Positions 1-5,672 of a stretch of 6,247 bases of DNA are shown piece by piece; position 1 is the stretch's first letter; every line of letters begins with the position of its first letter. The stretch comes from Bacteroidota bacterium (GTDB lineage Bacteria > Bacteroidota > Bacteroidia > Sphingobacteriales > Sphingobacteriaceae). The DNA lies in the NCBI GenBank assembly GCA_025355225.1, contig JANYAB010000026.1, forward strand, positions 1 through 6,247. The letters run 5' to 3'. Position numbers and translations under genes: made by a program. A model generated the notes under the pieces. It searched no databases, was not told the origin of the DNA, and saw nothing but the letters and a program-made list of their open reading frames with translations.

Positions 1-1
1 A

Positions 2-157
2 CTTCAGTTGCGCGGCGAAGCGGTGGACGCCGCCAACACCGCCACGTTCGCCGTTCCCAATACGACTCCGAGCAGCAGCGCATTTGGTCAGGTGACCGGC
101 CTGCGCAACAATGGCACGCAGCGCAGGATTACGTTTCTTTGTAAACTGACATGGTGA
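2..157 (+). CDS. C-terminal fragment of an Oar/TonB-receptor-like outer-membrane protein (partial, foreign-looking)
   Basis: An open frame enters from the left edge and ends at TGA 155-157, giving about 51 residues. The translation contains TFAVPNTTPSSSAFGQVTGL and ends in ITFLCKLTW. An N-x-PNT...SSAFG-x-(V/I) stretch followed by a short amphipathic strand ending in an aromatic residue is typical of the last beta-strands of the large carboxypeptidase-regulatory-like/TonB-dependent receptor proteins abundant in Acidobacteria (family knowledge). These sit in the outer membrane. Third codon positions are mostly G or C, and the first 60 bases are 40/60 G+C, unlike everything after ~240. The next ORF starts inside its last codons. 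The family call is from a short C-terminus only, so the substrate cannot be judged. Confidence 0.6.
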   Translation, partial: LQLRGEAVDAANTATFAVPNTTPSSSAFGQVTGLRNNGTQRRITFLCKLTW

Positions 158-249
158 TCACAAGATTCCTCAAGTACGCATTGCTTAGCGTTGCGCTGTT
201 GGCGCGCGCCCAGTCGCAGCCCGCTTTCGAGGCGTTTCAAGGAAGGTAA
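151..249 (+). pseudogene. Signal-peptide start of a secreted protein, cut off at the sequence junction
   Basis: ATG 151 overlaps the preceding stop (ATGGTGA). The frame gives 32 residues ending at TAA 247-249. The N-terminus is a classic Sec signal peptide: a basic segment (MVITRFLKY), a hydrophobic core (ALLSVALLA), then an AxA-like cleavage site (ARA followed by QSQPAFEAF). A mature start of the type Q-x-QPAFEA is what I associate with the acidobacterial TIGR03435 secreted family, but about ten residues are too few for a firm call. The G+C-rich character stops at about 233; the last few codons before the TAA already belong to the AT-richer sequence. The ORF is therefore probably a gene start truncated by the junction, not a real 32-residue protein. 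Confidence 0.45.
228..245. other. Composition and homology breakpoint (probable chimeric join)
   Basis: To the left, both frames read as G+C-rich, Acidobacteria-like gene pieces. To the right, a different frame reads as the C-terminus of a Bacteroidota glycosidase. Neither gene is complete across the join. The signal-peptide protein loses everything after about ten mature residues, and the glycosidase lacks its whole N-terminal part. No insertion-sequence end, tRNA or repeat is visible at the join. The exact base cannot be fixed; it lies between the last good left-hand codon (about 233) and the first good right-hand codon (about 240-243). Confidence 0.6.
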
Positions 250-386
250 AGAAAATCATGCTGCTGGGAACCAATCAAAAACTTAAGTGGACACAGCAAG
301 GCGGTGATATTTCTATAAATGTCCCCAAAGCGGTTCAAAACAATAGCGGATTGATGTATACTGCGGTGTTTAAAATGACTTATTAA
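240..386 (+). CDS. C-terminal end of an alpha-L-fucosidase-like glycoside hydrolase (GH29 type), 5'-truncated
   Basis: In the frame of AAG 243-245, about 48 codons run to TAA 384-386. The translation reads KVKKIMLLGTNQKLKWTQ, then DISINVP, and ends in MYTAVFKMTY. A K-V-x-LLG-x-(N/D)-x-KLKW-(T/K)-Q segment, a D-(I/L)-(S/T)-I-x-(V/L)-P strand and a terminal aromatic-rich strand are what I know from the C-terminal beta-sandwich of GH29 alpha-L-fucosidases, which remove L-fucose from glycans, usually in the periplasm. Only the beta-sandwich end is present; the catalytic barrel would lie to the left but is replaced by unrelated DNA at ~235. Another beta-sandwich-tailed glycosidase is possible. Codon use matches the rest of the window. 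Confidence 0.55.
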   Translation, partial: RKVKKIMLLGTNQKLKWTQQGGDISINVPKAVQNNSGLMYTAVFKMTY

Positions 387-480
387 AAAAACTATTTACC
401 GACGGATTAATTTAATTTACCTTTTTATTGGTCGATAAATAAAAATTTGAAATTGGTCTGTTGCATAACTAACTTCGGCT
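387..480 (+). promoter_or_regulatory. AT-rich leader of the Nif3-like gene with a weak promoter candidate
   Basis: This 94-base gap holds no gene. At 442-449 the sequence AAAATTTG differs by one base from the Bacteroidota -7 element TAnnTTTG and lies about 31 bases before ATG 481. No convincing -33 TTTG is placed at the expected ~19-base spacing, so the promoter call is weak. No clear terminator hairpin follows the glycosidase stop; there is only a run of A residues. No Shine-Dalgarno site precedes ATG 481, which is normal for this phylum. Confidence 0.2.
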
Positions 481-1578
481 ATGAAATTATCGCTTCTTAC
501 CGCATACCTGGAAAGTCTTGCCCCGCTTGCTTACCAGGAAGATTATGACAACTCGGGTTTAATTGTAGGTCAGCCAGAGCAAGAAGTGCACCAGGCTTTG
601 ATCTCACTGGACTGTACCGAAGCGGTAGTAGATGAGGCTATAGCTAAAAACTGCCAGGTGATCGTCTCACACCACCCGATCGTTTTCCGCGGACTAAAGA
701 AGTTTAACGGCAAAACCTATGTAGAACGCGTAGTTGAGAAGGCTATCCGCAACCATATTGCTATATATGCTATCCATACCAATTTGGACAATGTGATCAA
801 TGGGGTGAATGAACGGATATGCGAAACGCTGGGTTTAACAAACTGCCGTATACTTGCACCAAAAAACGGCTTGCTTAAGAAACTCGTCACTTATGTGCCT
901 GCTGACAAAGCCGACCAGGTGAGGAATGCGCTGTTCCATGCGGGGGCAGGCAATATAGGCAATTATAGCGAATGCAGTTTTAACGCCGAAGGGACAGGCA
1001 CCTTCAAAGGCAATGAGGACTCGACCCCGTATGTGGGCGAACCCGGCACCCGCCATTATGAAAACGAGGTGCGCATAGAAACCATTTATCCGGCCAACCT
1101 CGAAAGTAAGTTGCTGATGGCCCTGTTGCTGGCCCACCCGTACGAAGAGGTTGCTTATGACCTTTATACCCTGACAAACCAACATCAGCAGGTTGGAGCC
1201 GGTATGGTAGGTGAACTGGAAGAAGCAATGGACGAAGAGGAGTTTTTATTCGAGGTGAAGCAAAGAATGCACGCCCATGTAATAAGGCATACCACCTTAA
1301 CGGGTAAAAGTGTTAAAAAGGTGGCAGTGTGCGGCGGGGCAGGAGGTTTTTTGTTGAAACACGCCATTGCGGCAGGCGCTGATGTTTTTATTACTGCCGA
1401 TTTTAAGTACCATGAGTTTTTTGATGCCGATGGAAAGATCATTATCGCCGATATCGGACATTTTGAAAGTGAGCAATTTACACAACAATTATTGTTTGAA
1501 ATTATTCAAAAAAAATTTAGTAACTTTGCCGTCCGTTTAACAGAGACAAATACAAACCCCGTCAAATATTATATTTAA
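481..1578 (+). CDS. Nif3-like dinuclear metal-centre protein with inserted domain
   Basis: The product is 365 residues, the long form of the Nif3/DUF34 family (Nif3-like dinuclear metal-centre hexameric protein, GTP cyclohydrolase I type 2 homologue). The likely metal ligands are visible: the SHHP motif with H64 and H65, D103 in AIHTNLDN, and H327 and E331 in GHFESE (an H-x3-E pair), matching the ligand pattern known from E. coli YbgI. Residues ~1-125 and ~255-365 form the two halves of the Nif3 fold. The segment between (~130-235) is the extra PII/CutA-like domain seen in long family members. These proteins form toroidal hexamers; the physiological reaction is unsettled, so none is assigned. 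ATG 481 gives the expected N-terminus (MKLSLLTAYLE). The stop overlaps the next start by one base, so the two genes are probably co-transcribed and translationally coupled. Confidence 0.93.
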   Translation: MKLSLLTAYLESLAPLAYQEDYDNSGLIVGQPEQEVHQALISLDCTEAVVDEAIAKNCQVIVSHHPIVFRGLKKFNGKTYVERVVEKAIRNHIAIYAIHTNLDNVINGVNERICETLGLTNCRILAPKNGLLKKLVTYVPADKADQVRNALFHAGAGNIGNYSECSFNAEGTGTFKGNEDSTPYVGEPGTRHYENEVRIETIYPANLESKLLMALLLAHPYEEVAYDLYTLTNQHQQVGAGMVGELEEAMDEEEFLFEVKQRMHAHVIRHTTLTGKSVKKVAVCGGAGGFLLKHAIAAGADVFITADFKYHEFFDADGKIIIADIGHFESEQFTQQLLFEIIQKKFSNFAVRLTETNTNPVKYYI

Positions 1579-2321
1579 TGGAACAAACCGTAGAACAAAA
1601 GCTTAAAGCTTTATACGACCTTCAAACCATCCACACCAAAATTGATAAGATACGCCAGGTAAGAGGTGAATTACCTATGGAAGTAGCCGACCTGGAAGAT
1701 GATGTTGAGGGCCTCGAAACCCGCATTCAGAAAATAAAAGGTGAGCTGGATGACCTTGAAGATGATATCGTAACCCGCAAAAACCTGATAAAGGAATCGC
1801 AGGCCAATATTAAAAAGTACGAAACACAGCTTAACGATGTAAAAAATAACCGCGAGTATGATGCTATCACAAAAGAGATAGAGATACAAGGATTAGATAT
1901 ACAAGTAAGCGAAAAAAAGATAAAGGAATTTGGATACGAGATCGCTTCAAAAACTCAAATCTATGAGAAAGCACTTGCCGACTTAGAGGGCCGTAAGGGC
2001 GACCTTGATGCGAAAAAAGCGGAATTAGGCACCATAACTTCTGAAACTGAAAAAGAAGAAAACGAGCTTAACACCCAGGCCGAACAGGCGACTAAAGGCA
2101 TTGAAGAGCGTTTGCTGATTGCTTATAACCGCTTGCGCAGCAATGCAAAGAATGGCCTGGCAGTAGTTACTATCCAGCGCGATTCATGCTCAGGATGCTT
2201 TAACCAGATCCCTCCGCAACGCCAGTCGGATATCCGTCAGCGCAAAAAGATCATTGTTTGCGAGCATTGCGGCCGTATTTTAGTTGATGAGCAAATGGCT
2301 TTGGAAGCAGAATTAGCTTAA
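1578..2321 (+). CDS. C4-type zinc-ribbon coiled-coil protein (zf-RING_7 / CT398-like)
   Basis: This 247-residue soluble protein has a long charged heptad-rich coiled coil (about residues 8-180, with many E, K, D and L) followed by a C-terminal zinc ribbon. The four cysteines are C204 and C207 (CSGC) and C228 and C231 (CEHC), separated by 20 residues. This architecture is that of the bacterial zf-RING_7 family, which includes chlamydial CT398 and Helicobacter HP0958. Those are described as scaffold or chaperone-like proteins that bind nucleic acid or secretion/sigma factors; the role in Bacteroidota is not established. The start ATG overlaps the stop of the Nif3-like gene (TAATG at 1576-1580), and the pair ends at a hairpin terminator. 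The short basic stretch QRQSDIRQRKK in the ribbon loop could contact nucleic acid (inference). Confidence 0.9.
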   Translation: MEQTVEQKLKALYDLQTIHTKIDKIRQVRGELPMEVADLEDDVEGLETRIQKIKGELDDLEDDIVTRKNLIKESQANIKKYETQLNDVKNNREYDAITKEIEIQGLDIQVSEKKIKEFGYEIASKTQIYEKALADLEGRKGDLDAKKAELGTITSETEKEENELNTQAEQATKGIEERLLIAYNRLRSNAKNGLAVVTIQRDSCSGCFNQIPPQRQSDIRQRKKIIVCEHCGRILVDEQMALEAELA

Positions 2322-2323
2322 GT

Positions 2324-2348
2324 AAGCCCCCTACCCTGAAGGGGAGCT
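2324..2348. repeat. Short C-rich/G-rich imperfect inverted repeat after the zinc-ribbon gene
   Basis: Immediately after the stop, AAGCCCCCTACCC is followed by TGAAGGGGAGCT. The C-run and G-run can pair as a short hairpin with a loop around CTACCCTGAA. It resembles the AAGCCCCCTA..CTGAAGGGGG element that I recall as scattered between genes in Sphingobacteriaceae and Flavobacteria, which would make it a shortened copy. This is memory of a pattern, not a search result. It lies upstream of the stronger terminator and is not followed by a T-run. Confidence 0.35.
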
Positions 2349-2362
2349 ATTATAGAAATTTG

Positions 2363-2398
2363 AAAGCTGTCTCAAAAAGGGGCAGCTTTTTTATTTTT
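2363..2398 (+). terminator. Rho-independent terminator of the Nif3/zinc-ribbon operon
   Basis: The arms AAAGCTGTC (2363-2371) and GGCAGCTTT (2381-2389) form a 9-bp stem with one G-U pair and a 9-base loop. The stem runs directly into a T-rich tail (2387-2398, broken only by an A). It lies 42 bases after the zinc-ribbon stop, and the next gene starts 34 bases after it, so the DUF2809 gene is probably a separate transcription unit. Confidence 0.75.
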
Positions 2399-2431
2399 AA
2401 ATAGTTAAATGGACCTGCTTAAATTCTATTT

Positions 2432-2812
2432 ATGCTTCGATCGAGGATCTTATACTTTTCCATAATAATCATTACCATTGTTCTTGGCCTTTTATCCCGG
2501 CACTTTGCAGGTATCCCCTTATTTATTGGCGATATTTTATGGGCGACAATGGTATATTTTATAATTCGGTTCTTGTTTATCAGGGCAACAATTAAACAAG
2601 TTGTACTCTGGTCTTTATTATTCTGCTATGCCATCGAGTTTAGCCAGCTTTACAAAGCACCCTGGATAGACAGCTTAAGGCACACCCTTTTTGGCAGACT
2701 GGTCTTAGGAGATACCTTTCTTTGGGGCGACCTTTTATGTTATACGATTGGGGTCAGTGTTGGAGTTTTAGTTGAAATGTTTATACTGCCAAAAAAATAT
2801 TCTTCCAAATAA
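2432..2812 (+). CDS. DUF2809 family small integral membrane protein
   Basis: The product is 126 residues, the usual size for DUF2809. The family signature is clear: EFSQLYKAPWIDSLRHT (about residues 68-84), then GRLVLGDTFLWGDLLCYTIG (about 88-107). About four hydrophobic helices are visible, at roughly residues 5-25, 29-50, 58-74 and 98-118, with short loops and a basic tail (PKKYSSK). This predicts an inner-membrane protein with both ends cytoplasmic. The function of the family is unknown and none is assigned. It sits alone between a terminator (2363-2398) and a strong hairpin (2822-2854), converging on the minus-strand block. ATG 2432 gives a normal N-terminus; no better in-frame upstream start is seen. 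Confidence 0.88.
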   Translation: MLRSRILYFSIIIITIVLGLLSRHFAGIPLFIGDILWATMVYFIIRFLFIRATIKQVVLWSLLFCYAIEFSQLYKAPWIDSLRHTLFGRLVLGDTFLWGDLLCYTIGVSVGVLVEMFILPKKYSSK

Positions 2813-2821
2813 ATCCCGGGC

Positions 2822-2854
2822 AGATTTCCGAAGTTTCAAAAACTTCGGAAATCT
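2822..2854. terminator. Long perfect hairpin between convergent genes, probable bidirectional terminator
   Basis: AGATTTCCGAAGTT (2822-2835) and AACTTCGGAAATCT (2841-2854) are exact reverse complements (14 bp). Pairing T2836 with A2840 makes 15 bp around a three-base CAA loop. It sits between the DUF2809 stop (2812) and the radical SAM stop (2893), where a terminator for both is expected. No proper T-run follows on either strand, so factor-dependent termination, transcript-end protection or a dispersed hairpin repeat are alternatives. Confidence 0.6.
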
Positions 2855-2862
2855 CTTCCATC

Positions 2863-2899
2863 AATCAACGCAATCAAAAAAATCATATAAAATCAGCGG
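2863..2899. repeat. Phased AATCA array (four units at 9-10 base spacing)
   Basis: AATCA occurs four times, as AATCAACGC, AATCAAAAA, AATCATATAA and AATCAGCGG, with starts 9, 9 and 10 bases apart. Only the AATCA core is conserved; the 4-5 spacer bases vary. The array begins just after the convergent hairpin and its last unit contains the complement of the radical SAM stop codon (TCA at 2893-2895). Confidence 0.5.
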
Positions 2900-3969
2900 T
2901 CAAATAGGTTAGTCTGCCTCCCGCCCTTCGGCACAAATAAACTATAGTCATATTCGGGCATTTCCCTGCCAGCCATAAAGCGATTACAGGCCATGCGGAA
3001 GAGTTGATGGATAGATTCGGCTATATTACCCTCACCACTCATGCGGCGACCAAAATCACTGTCGTTTAATTTACCATCATGGCAGGCACGTATCATGTTC
3101 AGTACTTTTTCGGCCCTGTCTGGAAACGCCTTATGTATCCAATTGCTGAATAGCTCTGCTACGCTGCCGTTAAGCCGTACTATGGTAAAGCCGGCAGACA
3201 AGGCTCCCTTATCAGCAGCAGCCCTGATGATATCCGGTATCTCGTTACTGTTTAAACCAGGTATAATTGGCGCTGCCATTACCCGGATGGGTACACCCTG
3301 TTCGGTCAATTTCTGAATTACCGCCAGCCTGCCGGTTGCCGTTACGGTGCGCGGCTCCAGTTTTTGCCGCAGTTGCTCGTTTAAGGACGTTAATGAGATA
3401 TTTACATGCACCAATTTCAGTTTTGCCAGTTCCGAAAGGATATCCAGATCGCGCAGAATGACATTATTCTTAGTGATGATACTTACCGGGTTTCTATACT
3501 GAAGAAAGAGTTCCAACAAAGAACGTGTTATTTTCAATTTGCGCTCAATGGGTTGATAGCAATCCGTATTGCCGGACAACAGGATGCATACCGGCTCATA
3601 GTTCTTTTTATTAAAATATTGCTCAAGCAACTCCGCTGCATTCCGTTTTACAATGATTTTCCTTTCAAAATCAAGTCCGGCGCTAAAGCCATAATATTCG
3701 TGGGTGTTACGGGCATAACAATAGATGCAGCCATGCTCACAACCCTGGTAAGGATTGATGGAATACATATGGCTCAGATCGGGACTGTTTGACTCGCTGA
3801 CTATCTTTTTGGGCGTTTCTTCGAAAAGTTGCGTGGCTGAATTTTCAAGAAGCGGCTCGTCGAGCCCCTCTATATGCTCCAGCACATATTTATTTTTCAG
3901 AAACTTGTTATGGGTATTTACCTGTGCCCCTCTTCCCTTAAAAAACTCTGCATTCTCCTCGTGTGACAT
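2893..3969 (-). CDS. PA0069-family radical SAM protein
   Basis: The product is 358 residues, a normal length. The 4Fe-4S/SAM motif is C77-x3-C81-x2-C84 in NPYQGCEHGCIYCYAR, with the usual aromatic residue before the last cysteine. The sequence LSGNTDCYQPIE (about residues 127-138) corresponds to the family's conserved TD-(P)-YQPIE segment in the SAM-binding half of the TIM barrel; here C replaces the usual P. The C-terminus ends in a short tail (TNLFDR). Family members (PA0069/Rv2578c type) are distantly related to spore photoproduct lyase (SplB), and their substrate is unknown, so only 5'-deoxyadenosyl-radical chemistry is predicted. ATG 3969 is preceded by overlapping inverted repeats and lies 29 bases after the response-regulator stop. 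It could be the last gene of that operon or have its own promoter. Confidence 0.9.
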   Translation of the reverse strand: MSHEENAEFFKGRGAQVNTHNKFLKNKYVLEHIEGLDEPLLENSATQLFEETPKKIVSESNSPDLSHMYSINPYQGCEHGCIYCYARNTHEYYGFSAGLDFERKIIVKRNAAELLEQYFNKKNYEPVCILLSGNTDCYQPIERKLKITRSLLELFLQYRNPVSIITKNNVILRDLDILSELAKLKLVHVNISLTSLNEQLRQKLEPRTVTATGRLAVIQKLTEQGVPIRVMAAPIIPGLNSNEIPDIIRAAADKGALSAGFTIVRLNGSVAELFSNWIHKAFPDRAEKVLNMIRACHDGKLNDSDFGRRMSGEGNIAESIHQLFRMACNRFMAGREMPEYDYSLFVPKGGRQTNLFDR

Positions 3970-3971
3970 AC

Positions 3972-4000
3972 AGCAAATTTGCTAAAAATATTAGCAAATT
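3972..4000 (-). promoter_or_regulatory. Overlapping AGCAAAT/ATTTGCT inverted repeats upstream of the radical SAM gene
   Basis: A perfect 10-bp inverted repeat with a 5-base spacer occupies 3976-3985 and 3991-4000 (AATTTGCTAA ... TTAGCAAATT). A second dyad, AGCAAATTTGCT (3972-3983), shares its left arm, so three half-sites lie in 29 bases that fill nearly the whole gap. The layout fits a regulator-binding site just before ATG 3969. Alternatively, a hairpin in the minus-strand transcript could weakly terminate or pause after the response-regulator gene, but there is no T-run after it. Confidence 0.4.
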
Positions 4001-4637
4001 ACAAATCTATCAGTTTATTTTTTATGGCATATAACGCCAGGCCGATGCGGTTTTTTATGTGTAATTTTTCGAATAGCTGGTCGCGATAGCCGTCGACAGT
4101 TCGCGAGCTGATGCACATCTGTTCGGCAATTTGTTTATAAGTGAGTTCAGTGCCGGCTAATTTTAAAAATTCTATCTCGCGGCTATTTAATTTGGTTATA
4201 TTAAACTCATTATCAAATTTATCCACTAAATATTTGGTAACAAAGTCTGGATAGTATAGCTCATTTTCCGAAACCTTACGAAGCGCATCTTCAAATTCAT
4301 GGGGTTCTGCATCTTTCAATAGGTAAGCTTTAACGCCCATTCTAACCATTGTTAATACCTTTTCGGCATCTTCAAACATCGACAGCACGATGATATTAAT
4401 TTCAGGATGAACATTCCTTAGCCAGCGGGCGGCGTTAATACCGTCCATTTTTGGCATGTTAATATCCAGCAATATAATATCAGGCTTTAATTTGGGGGTA
4501 ATTTTCCGCATCATCTCTTCGCCGTCCCCGGCTTCGAAAAGTATGCTATAGCGATCAAAATCCTGAATAAGTGCTGCTATACCGCTCCTGAACAGGCGGT
4601 GGTCATCGACTAATGCTATCCGGATGGGTTCCTCCAT
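3999..4637 (-). CDS. NarL/LuxR-family response regulator
   Basis: The product is 212 residues from ATG 4637, the standard size. An N-terminal receiver domain (about 1-120) shows the acidic pair D11/D12, phospho-acceptor D58 (LLDINMPKMDG), S86 and K108 (switch serine and conserved lysine). A LuxR/GerE helix-turn-helix follows (about 147-212: LNSREIEFLKLAG, then YKQIAEQMCISSRTVDGYRD). It should be phosphorylated by the adjacent histidine kinase and act as a DNA-binding transcription factor. Its start lies inside the kinase 3' end (35-base overlap, 4603-4637), so translation is probably coupled. An in-frame TTG three bases earlier (4640) is less likely because ATG follows at once. Targets are not visible; the nearby dyad at 3972-4000 is a candidate but unproven. 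Confidence 0.95.
   Translation of the reverse strand: MEEPIRIALVDDHRLFRSGIAALIQDFDRYSILFEAGDGEEMMRKITPKLKPDIILLDINMPKMDGINAARWLRNVHPEINIIVLSMFEDAEKVLTMVRMGVKAYLLKDAEPHEFEDALRKVSENELYYPDFVTKYLVDKFDNEFNITKLNSREIEFLKLAGTELTYKQIAEQMCISSRTVDGYRDQLFEKLHIKNRIGLALYAIKNKLIDL
4002..4009 (-). promoter_or_regulatory. Candidate -7 promoter element (TAGATTTG) for the radical SAM gene
   Basis: On the minus strand TAGATTTG matches the Bacteroidota -7 consensus TAnnTTTG exactly. It overlaps the last codons of the response regulator and lies about 32 bases before ATG 3969, putting a start site within or next to the inverted repeats. No clear -33 TTG/TTTG is found at the right distance, and an AT-rich match of this length can arise by chance. 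Confidence 0.3.
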
Positions 4638-5451
4638 CAATGTTTAATTGTTTTAAAGGGTATAGGGTAACCTTCACACAGCAACCTTTGCCTGGAGCAC
4701 TATTAATTGTTGCACTACCTCCAATCAAGGCTGCCCTGTTTTCTATGTTTTTCAGCCCCGATCCACGCTTATTATCAAGTGTTTCGGCCGAAAAACCAGA
4801 ACCGTCATCTTCGAGGGTTAAATTAAACAAATCAGAATGATATTGCAAGTTGATTTTTAAATGTTTAGCGCCCGAATGTTTAAGCGCATTATTAAATGCT
4901 TCCTGGAATATCCTGAATAATACCAGTTCGTGCTGCCCGCCTAATGGATACGCGTCACCATCTACTGAAAATGCCACAGCGATAATGCCGCTTCTATTGA
5001 TTCTTTCAACCTCAATTTCAATGGTTTTCACCAATCCCAGGTTACTTATGTGTTCAAAGCTTAAGCTTTTTGACAGGTCGCGCAGATCAACTATGGTTTG
5101 GCCAACCAGTTCACGGCTTTCATTGATCTTTAGCTGGGTTTCCTTTTCGCCGAGGTTTTTAGTAAGGCCCAGGGTAAGCTTTACAAATGACAATACCTGA
5201 GTTATGTTATCGTGTATTTCGCGGCTGGTATGGTTTAATGTTTGTTCTTGTATCTCGATTTGAGTTTTCAATAGCTCTTGCCGGAAATTGGCCTGAAGTT
5301 GTTCATGCTCTTTTTTATTTTTTAGTTGTTTGCTCCGGTATAATACAACAAAATATACCACGGAGCCGACAAGCAGCGCAAAAAACAACCCGGTTAATAC
5401 CACTACAAGCCCTATACTATCGTCCTGTATTCCTATACTGTCTTTATGCAT
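4603..5451 (-). CDS. Membrane-anchored sensor histidine kinase (HisKA_3/NarX-LytS type)
   Basis: From ATG 5451 the product is 282 residues. After a short polar N-terminus (MHKDSIGIQDDSIG), one hydrophobic helix (about 15-38) leads into a basic stop-transfer stretch and coiled coil. HisKA_3 follows with phospho-acceptor H80 (REIHDNITQVL). The ATPase domain shows the N box (FQEAFNNALKHS, ~182-193), DDGSGF (~215-220) and GSGLKNI (~230-236). There is no periplasmic or PAS/GAF sensor domain, so the signal must come through the membrane segment or a partner. The upstream membrane-protein remnant ends inside its start (ATGCATAA, 5444-5451). This overlap geometry recurs in the second copy of the region and supports ATG 5451 over the in-frame TTG at 5463. 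It overlaps the response-regulator gene by 35 bases. Confidence 0.92.
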   Translation of the reverse strand: MHKDSIGIQDDSIGLVVVLTGLFFALLVGSVVYFVVLYRSKQLKNKKEHEQLQANFRQELLKTQIEIQEQTLNHTSREIHDNITQVLSFVKLTLGLTKNLGEKETQLKINESRELVGQTIVDLRDLSKSLSFEHISNLGLVKTIEIEVERINRSGIIAVAFSVDGDAYPLGGQHELVLFRIFQEAFNNALKHSGAKHLKINLQYHSDLFNLTLEDDGSGFSAETLDNKRGSGLKNIENRAALIGGSATINSAPGKGCCVKVTLYPLKQLNIDGGTHPDSISR

Positions 5452-5672
5452 TCGCAGTTGCAATTTCTTTTTTGTCCATTAAAATAGTTATCCCTAAGAG
5501 CACGCTGAATGCAATATCGATACCATATCAAAAATATAGCGAAATAGGACTCTGATGATTATGCCGACGGTTAACGCAGCAAATATCACATAGAATACTT
5601 CGGTTGTCAAAATTACATAAAGGCCTATTACCACTACGACAAAAGATAACGCTAAAACTAATTTTGCGAACA
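5444..5672 (-). pseudogene. Decayed second copy of the multi-pass membrane protein
   Basis: The 27 codons before TAA 5446-5444 match the C-terminus of the 5730-6247 protein at 22 of 27 residues; at base level 73 of 84 positions agree over this stretch including the stop. The next codon upstream is TGA (5530-5528) where the intact copy has TGG (Trp), but homology continues: SPISLYF against SPIAMFF. Near 5565-5577 the alignment jumps: AGCAAATATC at 5578-5587 corresponds to 5991-6000, while TACC at 5521-5524 corresponds to 5812-5815. That is a net loss of 122 bases and a frameshift. Similarity fades by about 5620, and the N-terminal half is absent. Two lesions plus truncation make this a pseudogene. 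Five of the ten changed codons in the 3' stretch are synonymous, suggesting it was once under selection. Confidence 0.8.

Noticed and set aside
230..250. A real gene fusion between the signal-peptide ORF and the glycosidase
   Set aside because: The two are in different frames: the signal-peptide frame ends at TAA 247-249, while the glycosidase is read from 243 in another frame.
835..1488. Several minus-strand open frames (63-116 codons) inside the Nif3-like gene
   Set aside because: They lie antisense to a clearly coding gene with intact metal motifs, resemble no family and have no independent signals.
1671..1889. 72-codon minus-strand frame opposite the zinc-ribbon gene
   Set aside because: Its hydrophobic look is the reverse complement of a charged coiled coil; it is a coding shadow.
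3041..3985. Plus-strand frames opposite the radical SAM gene
   Set aside because: They are antisense to a complete conserved protein; no recognisable domains or starts.
4638..4640. TTG 4640 as the response-regulator start
   Set aside because: An ATG follows immediately at 4637 and gives the normal receiver N-terminus.
5452..5463. TTG 5463 as the kinase start
   Set aside because: It adds four residues encoded inside the upstream remnant. ATG 5451 keeps the overlap geometry found in the second copy of the region.
4613..5555. Plus-strand frames of 75-122 codons opposite the kinase
   Set aside because: They are shadows of the kinase and the decayed membrane-protein copy on the other strand.
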